Source: Streptomyces sp. NBC_00457 (lineage in GTDB: Bacteria; Actinomycetota; Actinomycetes; Streptomycetales; Streptomycetaceae). Taken from it: a stretch of 64,000 bases of DNA. The notes beneath the pieces were generated by a model, which saw only the letters and a list, made by a program, of their open reading frames with translations, did not search any database and was not told the origin of the DNA. The stretch covers positions 10,230,001 through 10,294,000 of the forward strand of contig NZ_CP107905.1 in NCBI RefSeq assembly GCF_036014015.1, in the 5' to 3' direction. How positions within the stretch are numbered: the stretch's first letter is position 1; every line of letters starts with the position of its first letter. Shown here one piece after another: positions 36,082 through 44,189 of this stretch. The position numbers and the translations under genes are program-made.

Positions 36082-37332
36082 ATGAAGCACCGGATGAAGA
36101 GCCGTTCCAAGAAGACCGTGATCATCGCTGCGGCGGGCACCAGTGTGGTGGCCCTTACCGTGCCGATCACCGCGTTGGCGACCACCACCGAGCCCGGTTC
36201 GCAGGCAGCCGGATCACATTGCACCGTCGATATATCCGGCGGTCCCGTGCAATGTTTCCCGACCTATCGCGCGGCCATCGCGGCAGCCACCGACGGCCGG
36301 GTCAAGGACGCTCCGCTGGACGTCCGTGCGGCCGTCGCCAACCCGGCTTTCCAGAAGAAGATCGACGTCGCGGGCACCGCCGCCGAGCTGCGGGCCGATG
36401 AGGAGCCGGCCGTCGTCATCGGCACCGAGTACCTGGACTCGGACCACACGGGCAAGTCCATGAGCTTCACCGCCGAGAGCAAGTGCACCCCCGACGGGCC
36501 GGGCTTCCAGGTCGACCAGGTGCCCGCCGAGTTCAACGACGCCATCAGCTCGTACCAGACCTTCAACGACTGCCAGGCCCGTCACTTCGCCGACCCCGAG
36601 CTGAAGGGCGACTCCACCAGCTGGCAGATCGGCGGTCAGCTCTCGGTCGGGGACGGTGTGGACGACCGGACCAGCTCCATCCAGTGGAACTACGCGGAGT
36701 CGCCGACCGCCGCCCAGCTCTTCGCGGACTGCGACGAGAAGATCGCGACCTGCAAGTTCGAGCACAAGGGCGACGTCACCTACAGCTACGGCGGGGCGCA
36801 CGAGGTGGCCCGGGCGTACAACTGCACGAGCATCGAGCAGGTGAAGAAGATGACCTGGACGGACGCGACCGGCGGCAAGAACTCGCTCAGCGTCGAGCTG
36901 GGAGCCAGCTACAAGATCGGAAATGCCCTGGTCGGCGGGGAGTACAGCCTCAGCTTCCAGACCACCTACGGACACGAGTGGAGCTGGGAGACCCGAGTCA
37001 CCGACGAGACGGACCTCACCGTCCCCGCGGGGGAGGTCGGCTGGGTCAACCGGAACACCAAGATGCAGACCGCGGGAGGTGAGTACACGGTGACGTACAA
37101 GGACCGCAAATGGGGTCACTACATCTGGTACGTCCGTGACTTCACCGCCACCGGTCCCGTCCCGCAGGAGATGGGCGTCGTCGACTGGGTCTCCCGCCCC
37201 ATGACGGCGGCGGAGAAGACCGATCACTGCAGGGAAGGCGCTGCCGTGGTCACCGCCACCCCGAAGAAGTCCACGTCTGCAACCACAAAGAGCCTGCCCG
37301 GCACCGCCCACGTCCTGTCCGGCCCGCGTTGA
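36082..37332 (+). CDS. Secreted protein: crystallin-like N-part, possible aerolysin-like C-part
   Basis: Exported protein of 416 residues with a clear Sec signal (KKTVIIAAAGTSVVALTVPI then TALA). Residues ~95-175 contain VVIGTEYLDSDHTGKSMSF and FNDAISSYQTFNDCQARHF, the pattern of beta/gamma-crystallin or I36 peptidase-inhibitor folds. The C-terminal half has alternating amphipathic strands (VELGASYKIGNALVGGEYSL; SFQTTYGHEWSWETRVTDET) followed by DLTVPAGEVGWVNRNTKMQT, which suggests an aerolysin/ETX-type beta-barrel pore-former, on pattern only. Six Cys in pairs may form disulfides. No operon partner; lies 202 bases after Wadjet. Confidence 0.75.
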   Translation: MKHRMKSRSKKTVIIAAAGTSVVALTVPITALATTTEPGSQAAGSHCTVDISGGPVQCFPTYRAAIAAATDGRVKDAPLDVRAAVANPAFQKKIDVAGTAAELRADEEPAVVIGTEYLDSDHTGKSMSFTAESKCTPDGPGFQVDQVPAEFNDAISSYQTFNDCQARHFADPELKGDSTSWQIGGQLSVGDGVDDRTSSIQWNYAESPTAAQLFADCDEKIATCKFEHKGDVTYSYGGAHEVARAYNCTSIEQVKKMTWTDATGGKNSLSVELGASYKIGNALVGGEYSLSFQTTYGHEWSWETRVTDETDLTVPAGEVGWVNRNTKMQTAGGEYTVTYKDRKWGHYIWYVRDFTATGPVPQEMGVVDWVSRPMTAAEKTDHCREGAAVVTATPKKSTSATTKSLPGTAHVLSGPR

Positions 37333-37376
37333 TCCGACCGGTCTGCCGTCCTCGTTCTCCGTACTGAGCAGGACCA

Positions 37377-37521
37377 TCGGTGGCCCGAACAGCCCTCGGA
37401 GTCGCGGTGGTCCACGACGCCCGCCAGGACGTTGGTCTCGCAGGTTCCGCAGGTGCACTCCCGGCAGGAGGTGGGGACCTTGACGTCGGCCTCCGGTGCC
37501 GGCGCGGTGCCGTCGTGTGTG
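37377..37521 (-). pseudogene. 2Fe-2S ferredoxin domain remnant of a PDR-type reductase
   Basis: Directly downstream of the PaiB-like stop, and in the same frame, the minus strand encodes VPTSCRECTCGTCETNVLAG then VVDHRDS. This is the C-terminal plant-type [2Fe-2S] domain of phthalate-dioxygenase-reductase family proteins (usual CREGxCGTCE...GxxDHRDS). Everything upstream of the domain is missing, and after the motif the frame drifts. A decayed oxygenase-reductase gene, perhaps truncated when the PaiB-like gene arrived. Confidence 0.6.
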
Positions 37522-37523
37522 GG

Positions 37524-38168
37524 TCAGGACGTGGTGGCCTGCCGGTTGTGGGCGCGGACCGCTGCCGCGACCGTGGCGTCGCCGGTGTGGCCTCGGGTTT
37601 CGAGGCCCGCGATGACGCCTTCGACGTTCTCCTGCGGCTGGTTCTGGCTGAGCTTGAACTTGGCCTCGATCCGACTGATGGCGAGTTCGACACCGACGAT
37701 GGCGCGCAACTGCCGCTCGACGAACTTGGCCGGGGCCTGGTCGATGGACCAGGGCTCGGCGGAGCCGGCTTCGTGGCGGTCGGTCAGGCGGCGGATCTGT
37801 GCCTCGATCCAGGCCGGATCGTCGTGCACGACAAGCTGCCCGTACACGTGCGCGGTCATGTAGTTCCAGGTGGGCACCACGCGGTGGTGTTCGGCCTTGG
37901 TCGCGTACCACGACGGCGTGATGTACGCCTCGGGCCCGCGGACGATCACCATGGCCTCGCCCCGCACCGGCCGTTTCCACTGGTCGTTGCCGCGTGCCAT
38001 GTGACCGATGAGCGCGCCGTGCTCTCCGGTGTCCGGGTCGTAGTCGAAGGGCAGCAAGGTGGCCAGGAGGCCTTGCTCGGTCATGGTGATCAGGTCGGAC
38101 GCGCCGTGGTTGGTCAGCAGCTCGCGGACCGCGGTCTCGTCGGGTACGAAGGGTTTGGGGACGTACAT
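37524..38168 (-). CDS. PaiB-like FMN-binding protein (negative regulator family)
   Basis: Protein of 214 residues of the PaiB/FMN_bind_2 family, split-barrel flavin-binding proteins first described as regulators in Bacillus. Landmarks: MYVPKPFVPDETAVRELLTN, GEHGALIGHMARGNDQWK, EAYITPSWYATKAEHHRVVP and PTWNYMTAHVYG. No separate HTH is seen; in many genomes these act as flavin/heme-binding enzymes. It follows the MerR-peroxiredoxin gene by 47 bases and may be under the same promoter, suggesting a redox role. Confidence 0.88.
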   Translation of the reverse strand: MYVPKPFVPDETAVRELLTNHGASDLITMTEQGLLATLLPFDYDPDTGEHGALIGHMARGNDQWKRPVRGEAMVIVRGPEAYITPSWYATKAEHHRVVPTWNYMTAHVYGQLVVHDDPAWIEAQIRRLTDRHEAGSAEPWSIDQAPAKFVERQLRAIVGVELAISRIEAKFKLSQNQPQENVEGVIAGLETRGHTGDATVAAAVRAHNRQATTS

Positions 38169-38215
38169 GGTCAGCCTTTCGTACAAATGTTGATAAATGC
38201 GACCTCGCGACGGGG

Positions 38216-39172
38216 CTACTGCGGGTTCTCGCGCAGCCAGGTGAGGACCTGCTGGGCGTGTTCGTTGGGCGGGAAGACCGGATAGAAGGCGTGCTCGATC
38301 ACGCCGTCGCGGACGACGAGCGTGAGCCGCTTGAACAGCCGCATCCCGCCGGCCTGGAAGGTGGGCAGGCCGAGGGCGTCGGCCAGACCGAGAGCCGGGT
38401 CGGAGAGCATGTCGAAGGGCAGCCCGAGCCGTTCCACGACCTCGTTCTGGTAGTCGGTGTCCTGGCTGGACAGCCCGTACACGCGGCCCGCGCCGGCATC
38501 GAGGAGCTCTTGGAAGTGGTCGCGGAAGCCGCACGTCTCGGGGGTGCAGCCACGGGCTCCGGGGATGGAGTTCCAGCCCTCGGGCAGGTCGGTGCCGGGG
38601 CGGCCGGTGAGGGGGTAGACGTAGATCACCGTGCGGCGGGGGCCGAGCGCGTCCAGCCGGATCTCCTTGCCCGCCGTGCTGGGCAGGGAGAGCCGCGGCG
38701 CCTTCGTGCCGGGCAGGTGGTCCGCGGCGGCGTCGTCCTCGGGGGCGGGCAGGTCGGCGGGCAGTGTCAGGTAGTCCTCGCCTCCTGTTCCGGTCCGCTC
38801 CGGCGGCTTGACGCTGCTGCCCCGGTGGGCGGCGGTGGTCAGGTTGGTGATGAGCGTCGCCCGGCGAGCGGTCAGTGCCTCGATGCGTCCCGTGAGCTCG
38901 TCGATGGCCTCCCGGTAGCTCGCGAGCGAGGCCGGACAGTCGTCGGCGTGCAGACGTCCGGCCGCCAGGCACTCCAGGAACGGCCGGGTGCGCTCGACGG
39001 GAATCCCCAGCAGGTGGAGTGTCCTGATCTCCCGCACGAGGCGTGCGTCGTCCTCGTCGTAGTTCCGGTAGCCGTTGGCGAGGCGCTCGGGCGTGATCAA
39101 CCCCAGCGATTCGTAGTACCGCACAGCCTTGGTCGTCACGTCGGCCTGACGTGCGAGCTCACTGATCTTCAT
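38216..39172 (-). CDS. MerR regulator fused to a peroxiredoxin domain
   Basis: Fusion protein of 318 residues. Residues 1-110 are a MerR DNA-binding and dimer-helix unit (MKISELARQADVTTKAVRYY, LGIPVERTRPFLECLAAGRL). A linker (120-155) leads to a thioredoxin-fold domain of BCP/PrxQ type, TVIYVYPLTGRPG then GARGCTPETCGFRDH; Cys209 and Cys214 are candidate peroxidatic and resolving cysteines. A self-contained peroxide or thiol-redox switch is the likely meaning. Cys68 and Cys79 in the MerR half could add sensing. ATG 39172 follows GAGGTG. Its promoter has a 19-bp MerR spacer. Confidence 0.85.
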   Translation of the reverse strand: MKISELARQADVTTKAVRYYESLGLITPERLANGYRNYDEDDARLVREIRTLHLLGIPVERTRPFLECLAAGRLHADDCPASLASYREAIDELTGRIEALTARRATLITNLTTAAHRGSSVKPPERTGTGGEDYLTLPADLPAPEDDAAADHLPGTKAPRLSLPSTAGKEIRLDALGPRRTVIYVYPLTGRPGTDLPEGWNSIPGARGCTPETCGFRDHFQELLDAGAGRVYGLSSQDTDYQNEVVERLGLPFDMLSDPALGLADALGLPTFQAGGMRLFKRLTLVVRDGVIEHAFYPVFPPNEHAQQVLTWLRENPQ

Positions 39173-39190
39173 GTCGTTCACCTCGCTCAA

Positions 39191-39221
39191 CGCTAAACCT
39201 TGCCCTCAGGGGCAAGGTCAA
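39191..39221 (-). promoter_or_regulatory. MerR-type promoter (19-bp spacer) with perfect dyad
   Basis: On the minus strand TTGACC (39216-39221) and TTAGCG (39191-39196) are 19 bases apart. The spacer holds a perfect dyad, ACCTTGCCC / GGGCAAGGT (39197-39205 and 39210-39218, 4-base centre). An overlong spacer filled by a dyad is the hallmark of MerR-activated promoters, so the fusion protein very likely autoregulates. Confidence 0.8.
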
Positions 39222-39435
39222 GCGCCGGTCCGGCCGGCCATCACGCGCTGGGCGTCAGGGGCGGGTTCACGGTGAGCAGCGCGGTGATCGCACCGGCCAC
39301 CGAGCTGACGCGGAGCACCTGGAAAGGCAGGGCGTGGCCGGAGGTGGGAGATGATTCAGCCGCCCAGGCCCTGTGGTCAGCCGGTCATGACGTGCTGTTC
39401 GCCGGGCAGGCCCCGATCGCTGTGCTTCCGTTCGT

Positions 39436-40362
39436 TCAGCGGGTGACCAGCAGGCCCCGGCCGCGCAGCACTCGCCGCTCCAGCGGGCTGAAGATGAGGA
39501 GGTCGATGGCGATGCCGACGAGCAGGATCAGGAAGATGGCGAGGAACACCTGGGACATGCTGGCGTTGTTGCGGCCGTTCTCCAGCAACTGGCCGAGACC
39601 GACGCCGAGGTCGGGCGAGGAGGCGATGATCTCGGCGGCCATCAGCGAGCGCCAGGAGAACGCCCAGCCCTGCTTCAGTCCCGCAAGGTAGCCGGGGAGC
39701 GCCCCTGGCATCACGATGTGCCAGGCCTCGCGCAGTCCGGTCGCGCCCAGTGTCCGCCCGGCGCGCAGGTACAGCGGCGGGATCTGGTCGATGCCCGCGA
39801 CCAGGCCGTTGGCGATGGACGGGACCGCGCCGAGCAGGATCACGGCGTACATCATCGAGTTGTTGAGGCCCAGCCAGAGCACGGCGGGAGGCACCCAGGC
39901 CACGGACGGCAGCGACTGGAGACCGGAGAGGATGGGGCCGATGGCAGCGCGGACGAACCTCACCCGGGCGACGAGCAGGCCCAGCGGCGTGCCGATGGCG
40001 AGTGCCATCAGGAAGCCGAGCAGGCCGCGCGAGACGCTGGTCCAGATGTAGTCGAGGAGCGTGCCCTGCAGCCAGGCGTTGGTCACCTCGTCCCACACCG
40101 CGGACGGTGAGGGCAGCTTGTAGTCGGGGACGATCCTGGCCCACACCAGCAGTTGCCAGACCACCAGGACCAGTGCGATGGCGGTGATGGGCGGCAGCAC
40201 CTTGCGGATCAGGGTCTCGCGCAGTGGAGTGCGGCCGCCCTGTACCGAGTCCAGGGCATCGAGCCCGGCCTCCAGCCCGGCCAGATCCTGCCGGTCCTGT
40301 GGCTCCCCGGTTGTCGACGAGCCGTTCTTCTCGGCGTCGACGCCGGTGTCAGTGCTGGCCAT
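39436..40362 (-). CDS. ABC transporter permease, TauC/SsuC family
   Basis: Permease of 308 residues, last gene of a binding protein-ATPase-permease operon. Six TM helices follow a 60-residue cytosolic N-terminus. The EAA loop is RAGRTLGATGLREAWHIVMP, and SGLQSLPSVAWVPPAVLWLG is typical of nitrate/sulfonate/taurine permeases. ATG 40362 (MASTDTGVDAEKNG) has GGGGAGA upstream and overlaps the ATPase gene by 14 bases. The 214-base stretch to the MerR promoter (39222-39435) shows no recognisable gene. Confidence 0.9.
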   Translation of the reverse strand: MASTDTGVDAEKNGSSTTGEPQDRQDLAGLEAGLDALDSVQGGRTPLRETLIRKVLPPITAIALVLVVWQLLVWARIVPDYKLPSPSAVWDEVTNAWLQGTLLDYIWTSVSRGLLGFLMALAIGTPLGLLVARVRFVRAAIGPILSGLQSLPSVAWVPPAVLWLGLNNSMMYAVILLGAVPSIANGLVAGIDQIPPLYLRAGRTLGATGLREAWHIVMPGALPGYLAGLKQGWAFSWRSLMAAEIIASSPDLGVGLGQLLENGRNNASMSQVFLAIFLILLVGIAIDLLIFSPLERRVLRGRGLLVTR

Positions 40363-41143
40363 GGCGGCGGATCTCCCCACGCAGTACTTCGGTGATCTCG
40401 ACGGACAGTTCCGCCACGGGCGCGTCCTCGATGCGGCGGGGCTGCGGGATGCCGACCGTCCACTCGCGGGCGATCCGGCCGGGCCGCGACGACAGCAGGA
40501 TGACGCGTTGCGCCAGCTTCACCGCCTCGCGCACGTTGTGCGTGACGAAGAGAACGGACACCCCGGTCTCCGCCCAGATCCGGGTCAGCTCGTCGTGCAG
40601 GACGTCCCGCGTGATGGCGTCCAGCGCCGCGAACGGCTCGTCCATCAGCAGCAGCCGGCTCTCCTGGGCGAGCGCGCGGGCGAGGGCGACGCGCTGGCGC
40701 ATACCGCCGGACAGCTCGTGCACCCGCTTGCCGTGCGCGCCCTTGAGCCGGACGAGTTCGAGGAGTTCCTCGGCCTTGTCGCGGCGCTCGTGCTTCGCGA
40801 CGCCCCTGAGTTTGAGGGCGAGTTCGATGTTCTTGCCCGCGGTCAGCCACGGGAAGAGGGCGTGCTCCTGGAACATCAGGGCCGGTCGGCCGTCCGTGGT
40901 GATGGACCCGGTGGTGGGGGCGTCGAGCCCGGCCACCAGGTTCAGCAGCGTGGACTTGCCGCAGCCCGAGGCCCCCAGGAGGGTGACGAACTCGCCGGGC
41001 GCGACATCGATGCTGATGTCGTCCAGCACGAGCTGCTGTCCGGCGGGGCCTGGAAACGACTTTGAGACGTGCTCGATCCGGGCGGCGTGTGCGGCCGTCG
41101 CGGCGTCGTCTGCGGCCTTGGCGAGGGTCGTGGTCGTGGCCAT
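40349..41143 (-). CDS. ABC transporter ATPase, TauB/SsuB family
   Basis: ATPase of 264 residues. Walker A GASGCGKSTLLNLVAGLD, Q-loop MFQEHALFPWLTA, signature ELSGGMRQRVALARALA, Walker B LLLMDEPFAALDA and H-loop VTHNVREAV are all intact. ATG 41143 (MATTTTLAKAAD) follows GAGGTGAC; an upstream ATG at 41167 lacks this. Energises the sulfonate/taurine-type permease next to it. Confidence 0.92.
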   Translation of the reverse strand: MATTTTLAKAADDAATAAHAARIEHVSKSFPGPAGQQLVLDDISIDVAPGEFVTLLGASGCGKSTLLNLVAGLDAPTTGSITTDGRPALMFQEHALFPWLTAGKNIELALKLRGVAKHERRDKAEELLELVRLKGAHGKRVHELSGGMRQRVALARALAQESRLLLMDEPFAALDAITRDVLHDELTRIWAETGVSVLFVTHNVREAVKLAQRVILLSSRPGRIAREWTVGIPQPRRIEDAPVAELSVEITEVLRGEIRRHGQH

Positions 41144-41186
41144 GGTCGTCACCTCCTGGGAACTCATCGGATGCGGTTGTCAGTTG

Positions 41187-41216
41187 CTCGGCTACTCGGC
41201 TACTCGGCTACTCGGC
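41187..41216 (-). repeat. 8-base tandem repeat across a stop codon
   Basis: CTCGGCTA is repeated 3.75 times and spans the binding-protein stop codon at 41208. Copy-number changes would alter the protein C-terminus and the spacing to the ATPase gene. Confidence 0.9.
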
Positions 41217-42314
41217 GCCGAGACCGGCGTCGGCGACCTGGTCCTTGCCCTCGGCCTTGAGGACCTTGTTGAGGGACGTGAGGTCGTAGATGCCCTTGAG
41301 GTCGGGCTTCTCCAGCAGGCCGGCCTTCACCGCGTGCTCCGCCTGGGTGTTGAGGGTGGCGGCCAGCGGGTCGTCGAGGAAGGTGATCGACTTCCAGGCC
41401 GGGTCGATGACCTCGGCGGGCAGGGCCTTGCCCGACAGCTCCTCCAGCGCCTCATTTGCGGAGGCCTTGGCCTTGTCCGGGTTGGCGTTGATCCACTCGT
41501 TGGTCTTCACCGAGCCGCGCAGCACGGCCTCGACGACGTCCGGGTGCTCCTTGAGGAAGTCCTGTCGCACGATGATGTTCGTGATCACGAATTTCTTGTC
41601 CGGCCACAGGTCGGCCTCGTCCAGCAGCACCTTGCCGCCCTCGGCGACGAGCTTGGACGCGGTCGGCTCCGGCACCCAGGCGCCGTCGATGGAGCCGGAC
41701 TTGTAGGCGTCCGGCGTGATCTTGTTGTCGGTGCGGACCACGGAGACGTCGCCCTTGCCGCTCTCCGCGTCGACCTTCCAGCCTTGCTCCGAGATCCAGT
41801 TGAGCAGGGCGACGTCCTGGGTGTTGCCGAGTTGCGGGGTGGCGATCTTCTTGTCCTTGACGTCCTTCAGGGATTTGATCTTGTCCGGGTTGACGACGAG
41901 CTTCACACCGCCGGACGCCGAACCGCTGATGATGCGCAGGTTCTTGCCGCTCGACTTGGTGTAGCCGTTGATGGCGGGGGAGGGGCCGATCCAGCCGATG
42001 TCGATGGAGCCGGCGTTCAGCGCCTCGATCTCGGACGGGCCGGCGTTGAAGGTGGACGCCTTGATCTTGGTGCCGCCGAGCTCCTTCTGGAGTAGGCCTT
42101 CCTGGACGCCGACCAGCGCGGTGGCGTGCGTGAGGTTGGGGAAGTAGCCGATCTTCACTTCGTCGGTGGAGAGCTTCTTGGCGTCCGCCGCGACCTCGGT
42201 CTGCTTGCCGTCGTCGGTGGACTCGGCGCCGTAGCCGCAGGCGGTCAGCATCAGGGGGAGCGCCGCGAGGGCGGCGAAGGTGCGCAGGGTGGTGAGCGGT
42301 CTTGCGGCAGACAC
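41208..42314 (-). CDS. ABC transporter substrate-binding lipoprotein (aliphatic sulfonate/taurine type)
   Basis: Binding protein of 368 residues with lipobox LAALPLMLTACGYG. Family blocks: VKIGYFPNLTHATALVG, FNAGPSEIEALNAGSIDIGW, TPQLGNTQDVALLNWISEQG and GSIDGAWVPEPTASKLVAEG. Such proteins usually sit with sulfate-assimilation genes in streptomycetes and are annotated for sulfonates. GTG start at 42314 behind GAGAGGA. The upstream region carries a leader peptide and hairpin, so expression should respond to cysteine. Full length. Confidence 0.9.
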   Translation of the reverse strand: MSAARPLTTLRTFAALAALPLMLTACGYGAESTDDGKQTEVAADAKKLSTDEVKIGYFPNLTHATALVGVQEGLLQKELGGTKIKASTFNAGPSEIEALNAGSIDIGWIGPSPAINGYTKSSGKNLRIISGSASGGVKLVVNPDKIKSLKDVKDKKIATPQLGNTQDVALLNWISEQGWKVDAESGKGDVSVVRTDNKITPDAYKSGSIDGAWVPEPTASKLVAEGGKVLLDEADLWPDKKFVITNIIVRQDFLKEHPDVVEAVLRGSVKTNEWINANPDKAKASANEALEELSGKALPAEVIDPAWKSITFLDDPLAATLNTQAEHAVKAGLLEKPDLKGIYDLTSLNKVLKAEGKDQVADAGLGAE

Positions 42315-42380
42315 GGAGGTGTCCTCTCAGGGAAGGCGTTCAGGGACGTACGGCACGGAGGCATGGAGCCTGCTGGTGCA

Positions 42381-42396
42381 CGCCGGCGCACCGGCG
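42381..42396 (-). terminator. Candidate attenuator hairpin
   Basis: CGCCGG and CCGGCG, 4-base loop, lie between the leader ORF and the binding-protein gene, 24 bases after the leader stop. Confidence 0.45.
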
Positions 42397-42419
42397 GTGC
42401 GTGCGGGCGCGGGGGAGTC

Positions 42420-42521
42420 TCAGACGAGCCGACAGATGGCGCTGGACGTACGGCCGAAGTCGATGTGGCGGCGCGAGGTCAGGAGGGGCAGCAACAAGTG
42501 CGTGCGGTTGCGCGTTCGCAT
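42420..42521 (-). CDS. Sulfur-operon leader peptide (single Cys)
   Basis: A 33-residue ORF contains LTSRRHIDFGRTSSAICRLV at its C-terminus, the R-R-H-[IV]-D-[LF]-x-R...S-A-x-C pattern of actinobacterial leader peptides found before sulfur-uptake genes. It begins with ATG 42521 and ends 105 bases before the binding-protein GTG. The single Cys codon near the stop is the likely stalling point. Confidence 0.75.
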   Translation of the reverse strand: MRTRNRTHLLLPLLTSRRHIDFGRTSSAICRLV

Positions 42522-42663
42522 GACGACCCCACCCCATCGATCCCTAGTTTTCCTACCTGACTGATGGGGATCGTGGCAGAAGGGAGCGTCCACCCCAAGG
42601 GGTTGTTCATATGATGGACGCCGAGATCTCGCTATTCGGGATCGGTGGTGATGGTGGCGCGTG

Positions 42664-43122
42664 TCAGGGGTTGACCCAGGCGCCCGGGGTGTTGGTCAAC
42701 GCGGAGACATCGGCGGGCAGTTGGGCCGATGCGACGTCGGCGAGCGACACGCCTTCGAGGATCTCGCGCACGTTGGATCGCAGCGCGATCCACAGGGGGA
42801 GCAGTGACTCGGCGGGGCCGGTGTAGGACAGGTCCGGGGGACGGACCCCGCGCACCGAGACCAGCGGTCCCTCCACCGTGCGGATGACATCGGCGATGCT
42901 GATGGACTCGGCGAGCTTGGCCAGCCGGTAGCCGCCGTTGCCGCCGCGCTGGCTGAGGACGAGACCGCCCCGGCGCATGTCGTTCAGGATGCTTTCGAGG
43001 AATTTGTGCGGGATGTCCTGGGCGTCGGCGATGGCCTCCGCCTTCAGCGGCCCGTCGTCCCGTGAAGCGGCGAGCTGCAGTGCGGCACGTACCGCGTAGT
43101 CCGCTCTGGCTGAGATCCGCAT
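42664..43122 (-). CDS. Rrf2-family transcriptional regulator without Fe-S cysteines
   Basis: Regulator of 152 residues: MRISARADYAVRAALQLAAS, recognition region IPHKFLESILNDMRRGGLVL and the RGGNGGYRLAK wing are typical of Rrf2. The three Cys that bind a cluster in IscR/NsrR are absent, so it resembles the CymR branch, which in Bacillus controls cysteine metabolism together with CysK. It sits between two sulfur transport units and is a candidate master regulator for the region. Own promoter expected in the 94 bases to the TauD gene, which also hold a terminator. Confidence 0.9.
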   Translation of the reverse strand: MRISARADYAVRAALQLAASRDDGPLKAEAIADAQDIPHKFLESILNDMRRGGLVLSQRGGNGGYRLAKLAESISIADVIRTVEGPLVSVRGVRPPDLSYTGPAESLLPLWIALRSNVREILEGVSLADVASAQLPADVSALTNTPGAWVNP

Positions 43123-43170
43123 GTGTGCATTGTCCCGTACGGCTCTTCGGTCGGCGTTCGTTGCGGCCGG

Positions 43171-43206
43171 GTCGCCGGGCAGGGACGGGTGTCCGTGCCC
43201 GGCGAC
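43171..43206 (-). terminator. Terminator of the TauD-containing operon
   Basis: Perfect 10-base arms GTCGCCGGGC and GCCCGGCGAC enclose a smaller CGG/CCG stem, 10 bases after the TauD stop. Confidence 0.75.
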
Positions 43207-43215
43207 CGCGGGGCA

Positions 43216-44115
43216 TCAGGCCGAGGCGGGGGTGTAGTGGGAGGCGTCGTCGCCCTCGAGGACGTGGCTGAGGGTGCCGTCGACGCCGGCGGGGACGTCG
43301 CCCGCGACGGTCACCCGGTGCAGCAGGCGCGGCAGGTCGCCGTAGTCGTCGGGGGCGTAGTGCTGGGTGATGCGGTTGTCGAACAGGACGAGGTCGCCCG
43401 GTGTCCAGGCCACGCGCACGATGTTCTCGGGCCGGGTGACGTACGACTGGAAGATGCGCAGCAGGTCGCGGGAGTCGGAGGGACCGAGGCCGACGAAGCT
43501 CTGGGCGAAGCCGCCGATGAACAGCCCGCGCTCCCCGGTCTCGGGGTGGACGCGGACGACCGGGTGCACGGTGCGGTACTTCCGCGCGACGAACCGCCTG
43601 CGGTACTCGGCGGCCTTCTCGCTCTTCGGGGCGGCGTAGTCGTAGTCGTTGGTGTGTACGGCCCACAGCTTGTCGGCGAGCTCGCGCAGCGGCTCCGGGA
43701 GATCCCGGTAGGCGGCGGCCGCGTTGGCGATGAGGGTGTTACCGCCGTAGGGAGGGATCACGATGCCGCGCAGTGTGGACGCCTTCGGGGGCGTGCGGAC
43801 GAAGGTGACGTCGGTGTGCCATTGGTTGGCGCGGATGCCCTCGTCGCCGTCGACGGGGAGGATGTTCGGCCTGCCCTCGACGGAGGGGACGGTCGGGTGT
43901 GCGGTGGTGAGCTCGCCGAAGAGGGAGGCGAAGCGGAGCTGGCCCGCGTCGTCCAGCCGCTGGTCGCGGAAGACCAACGCCTTGTGTTCCAGGAGCGCGG
44001 AGTTGATCTCGGTGACGACGGCGGGGTCGAGATCGGTGGAGAGGTCGACGCCGAGGATCTCGGCGCCGATCCGGCCGCCGATCCTGCGGACGTCGAAGCC
44101 GGTGCTGGTGGTCAT
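43216..44115 (-). CDS. tauD: TauD/TfdA-family 2-oxoglutarate- and Fe(II)-dependent dioxygenase
   Basis: Oxygenase of 299 residues that hydroxylates a sulfonate or alkyl sulfate next to the sulfur group, releasing sulfite or sulfate. The iron-binding facial triad is seen as His100 and Asp102 in ANQWHTDVTF, with the distal His in ITQHYAPDDYGDLPR, and 2-oxoglutarate-binding Arg in the RLLHRVTVAGD segment. TauD (taurine) and AtsK (alkyl sulfate) cannot be separated by eye. It ends an operon with an SsuABC-like transporter, which would supply its substrate. Confidence 0.88.
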   Translation of the reverse strand: MTTSTGFDVRRIGGRIGAEILGVDLSTDLDPAVVTEINSALLEHKALVFRDQRLDDAGQLRFASLFGELTTAHPTVPSVEGRPNILPVDGDEGIRANQWHTDVTFVRTPPKASTLRGIVIPPYGGNTLIANAAAAYRDLPEPLRELADKLWAVHTNDYDYAAPKSEKAAEYRRRFVARKYRTVHPVVRVHPETGERGLFIGGFAQSFVGLGPSDSRDLLRIFQSYVTRPENIVRVAWTPGDLVLFDNRITQHYAPDDYGDLPRLLHRVTVAGDVPAGVDGTLSHVLEGDDASHYTPASA

Positions 44116-44189
44116 GTGGCGGGGTTCCTTTCAGGAGGCCCTCAGCCGGTCGGGAGCTGACCGGCGAGGAGGTGATCAAGTGGGCGGTC

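Noticed and set aside
39239..39355. Short minus-strand frame ending LLTVNPPLTPSA upstream of the transporter operon end
   Set aside because: No start with a ribosome site and no recognisable domain; too short to support.
41187..41216. Octamer repeats as a CRISPR-like array
   Set aside because: Units are 8 bases and contiguous without spacers; no cas genes are nearby.
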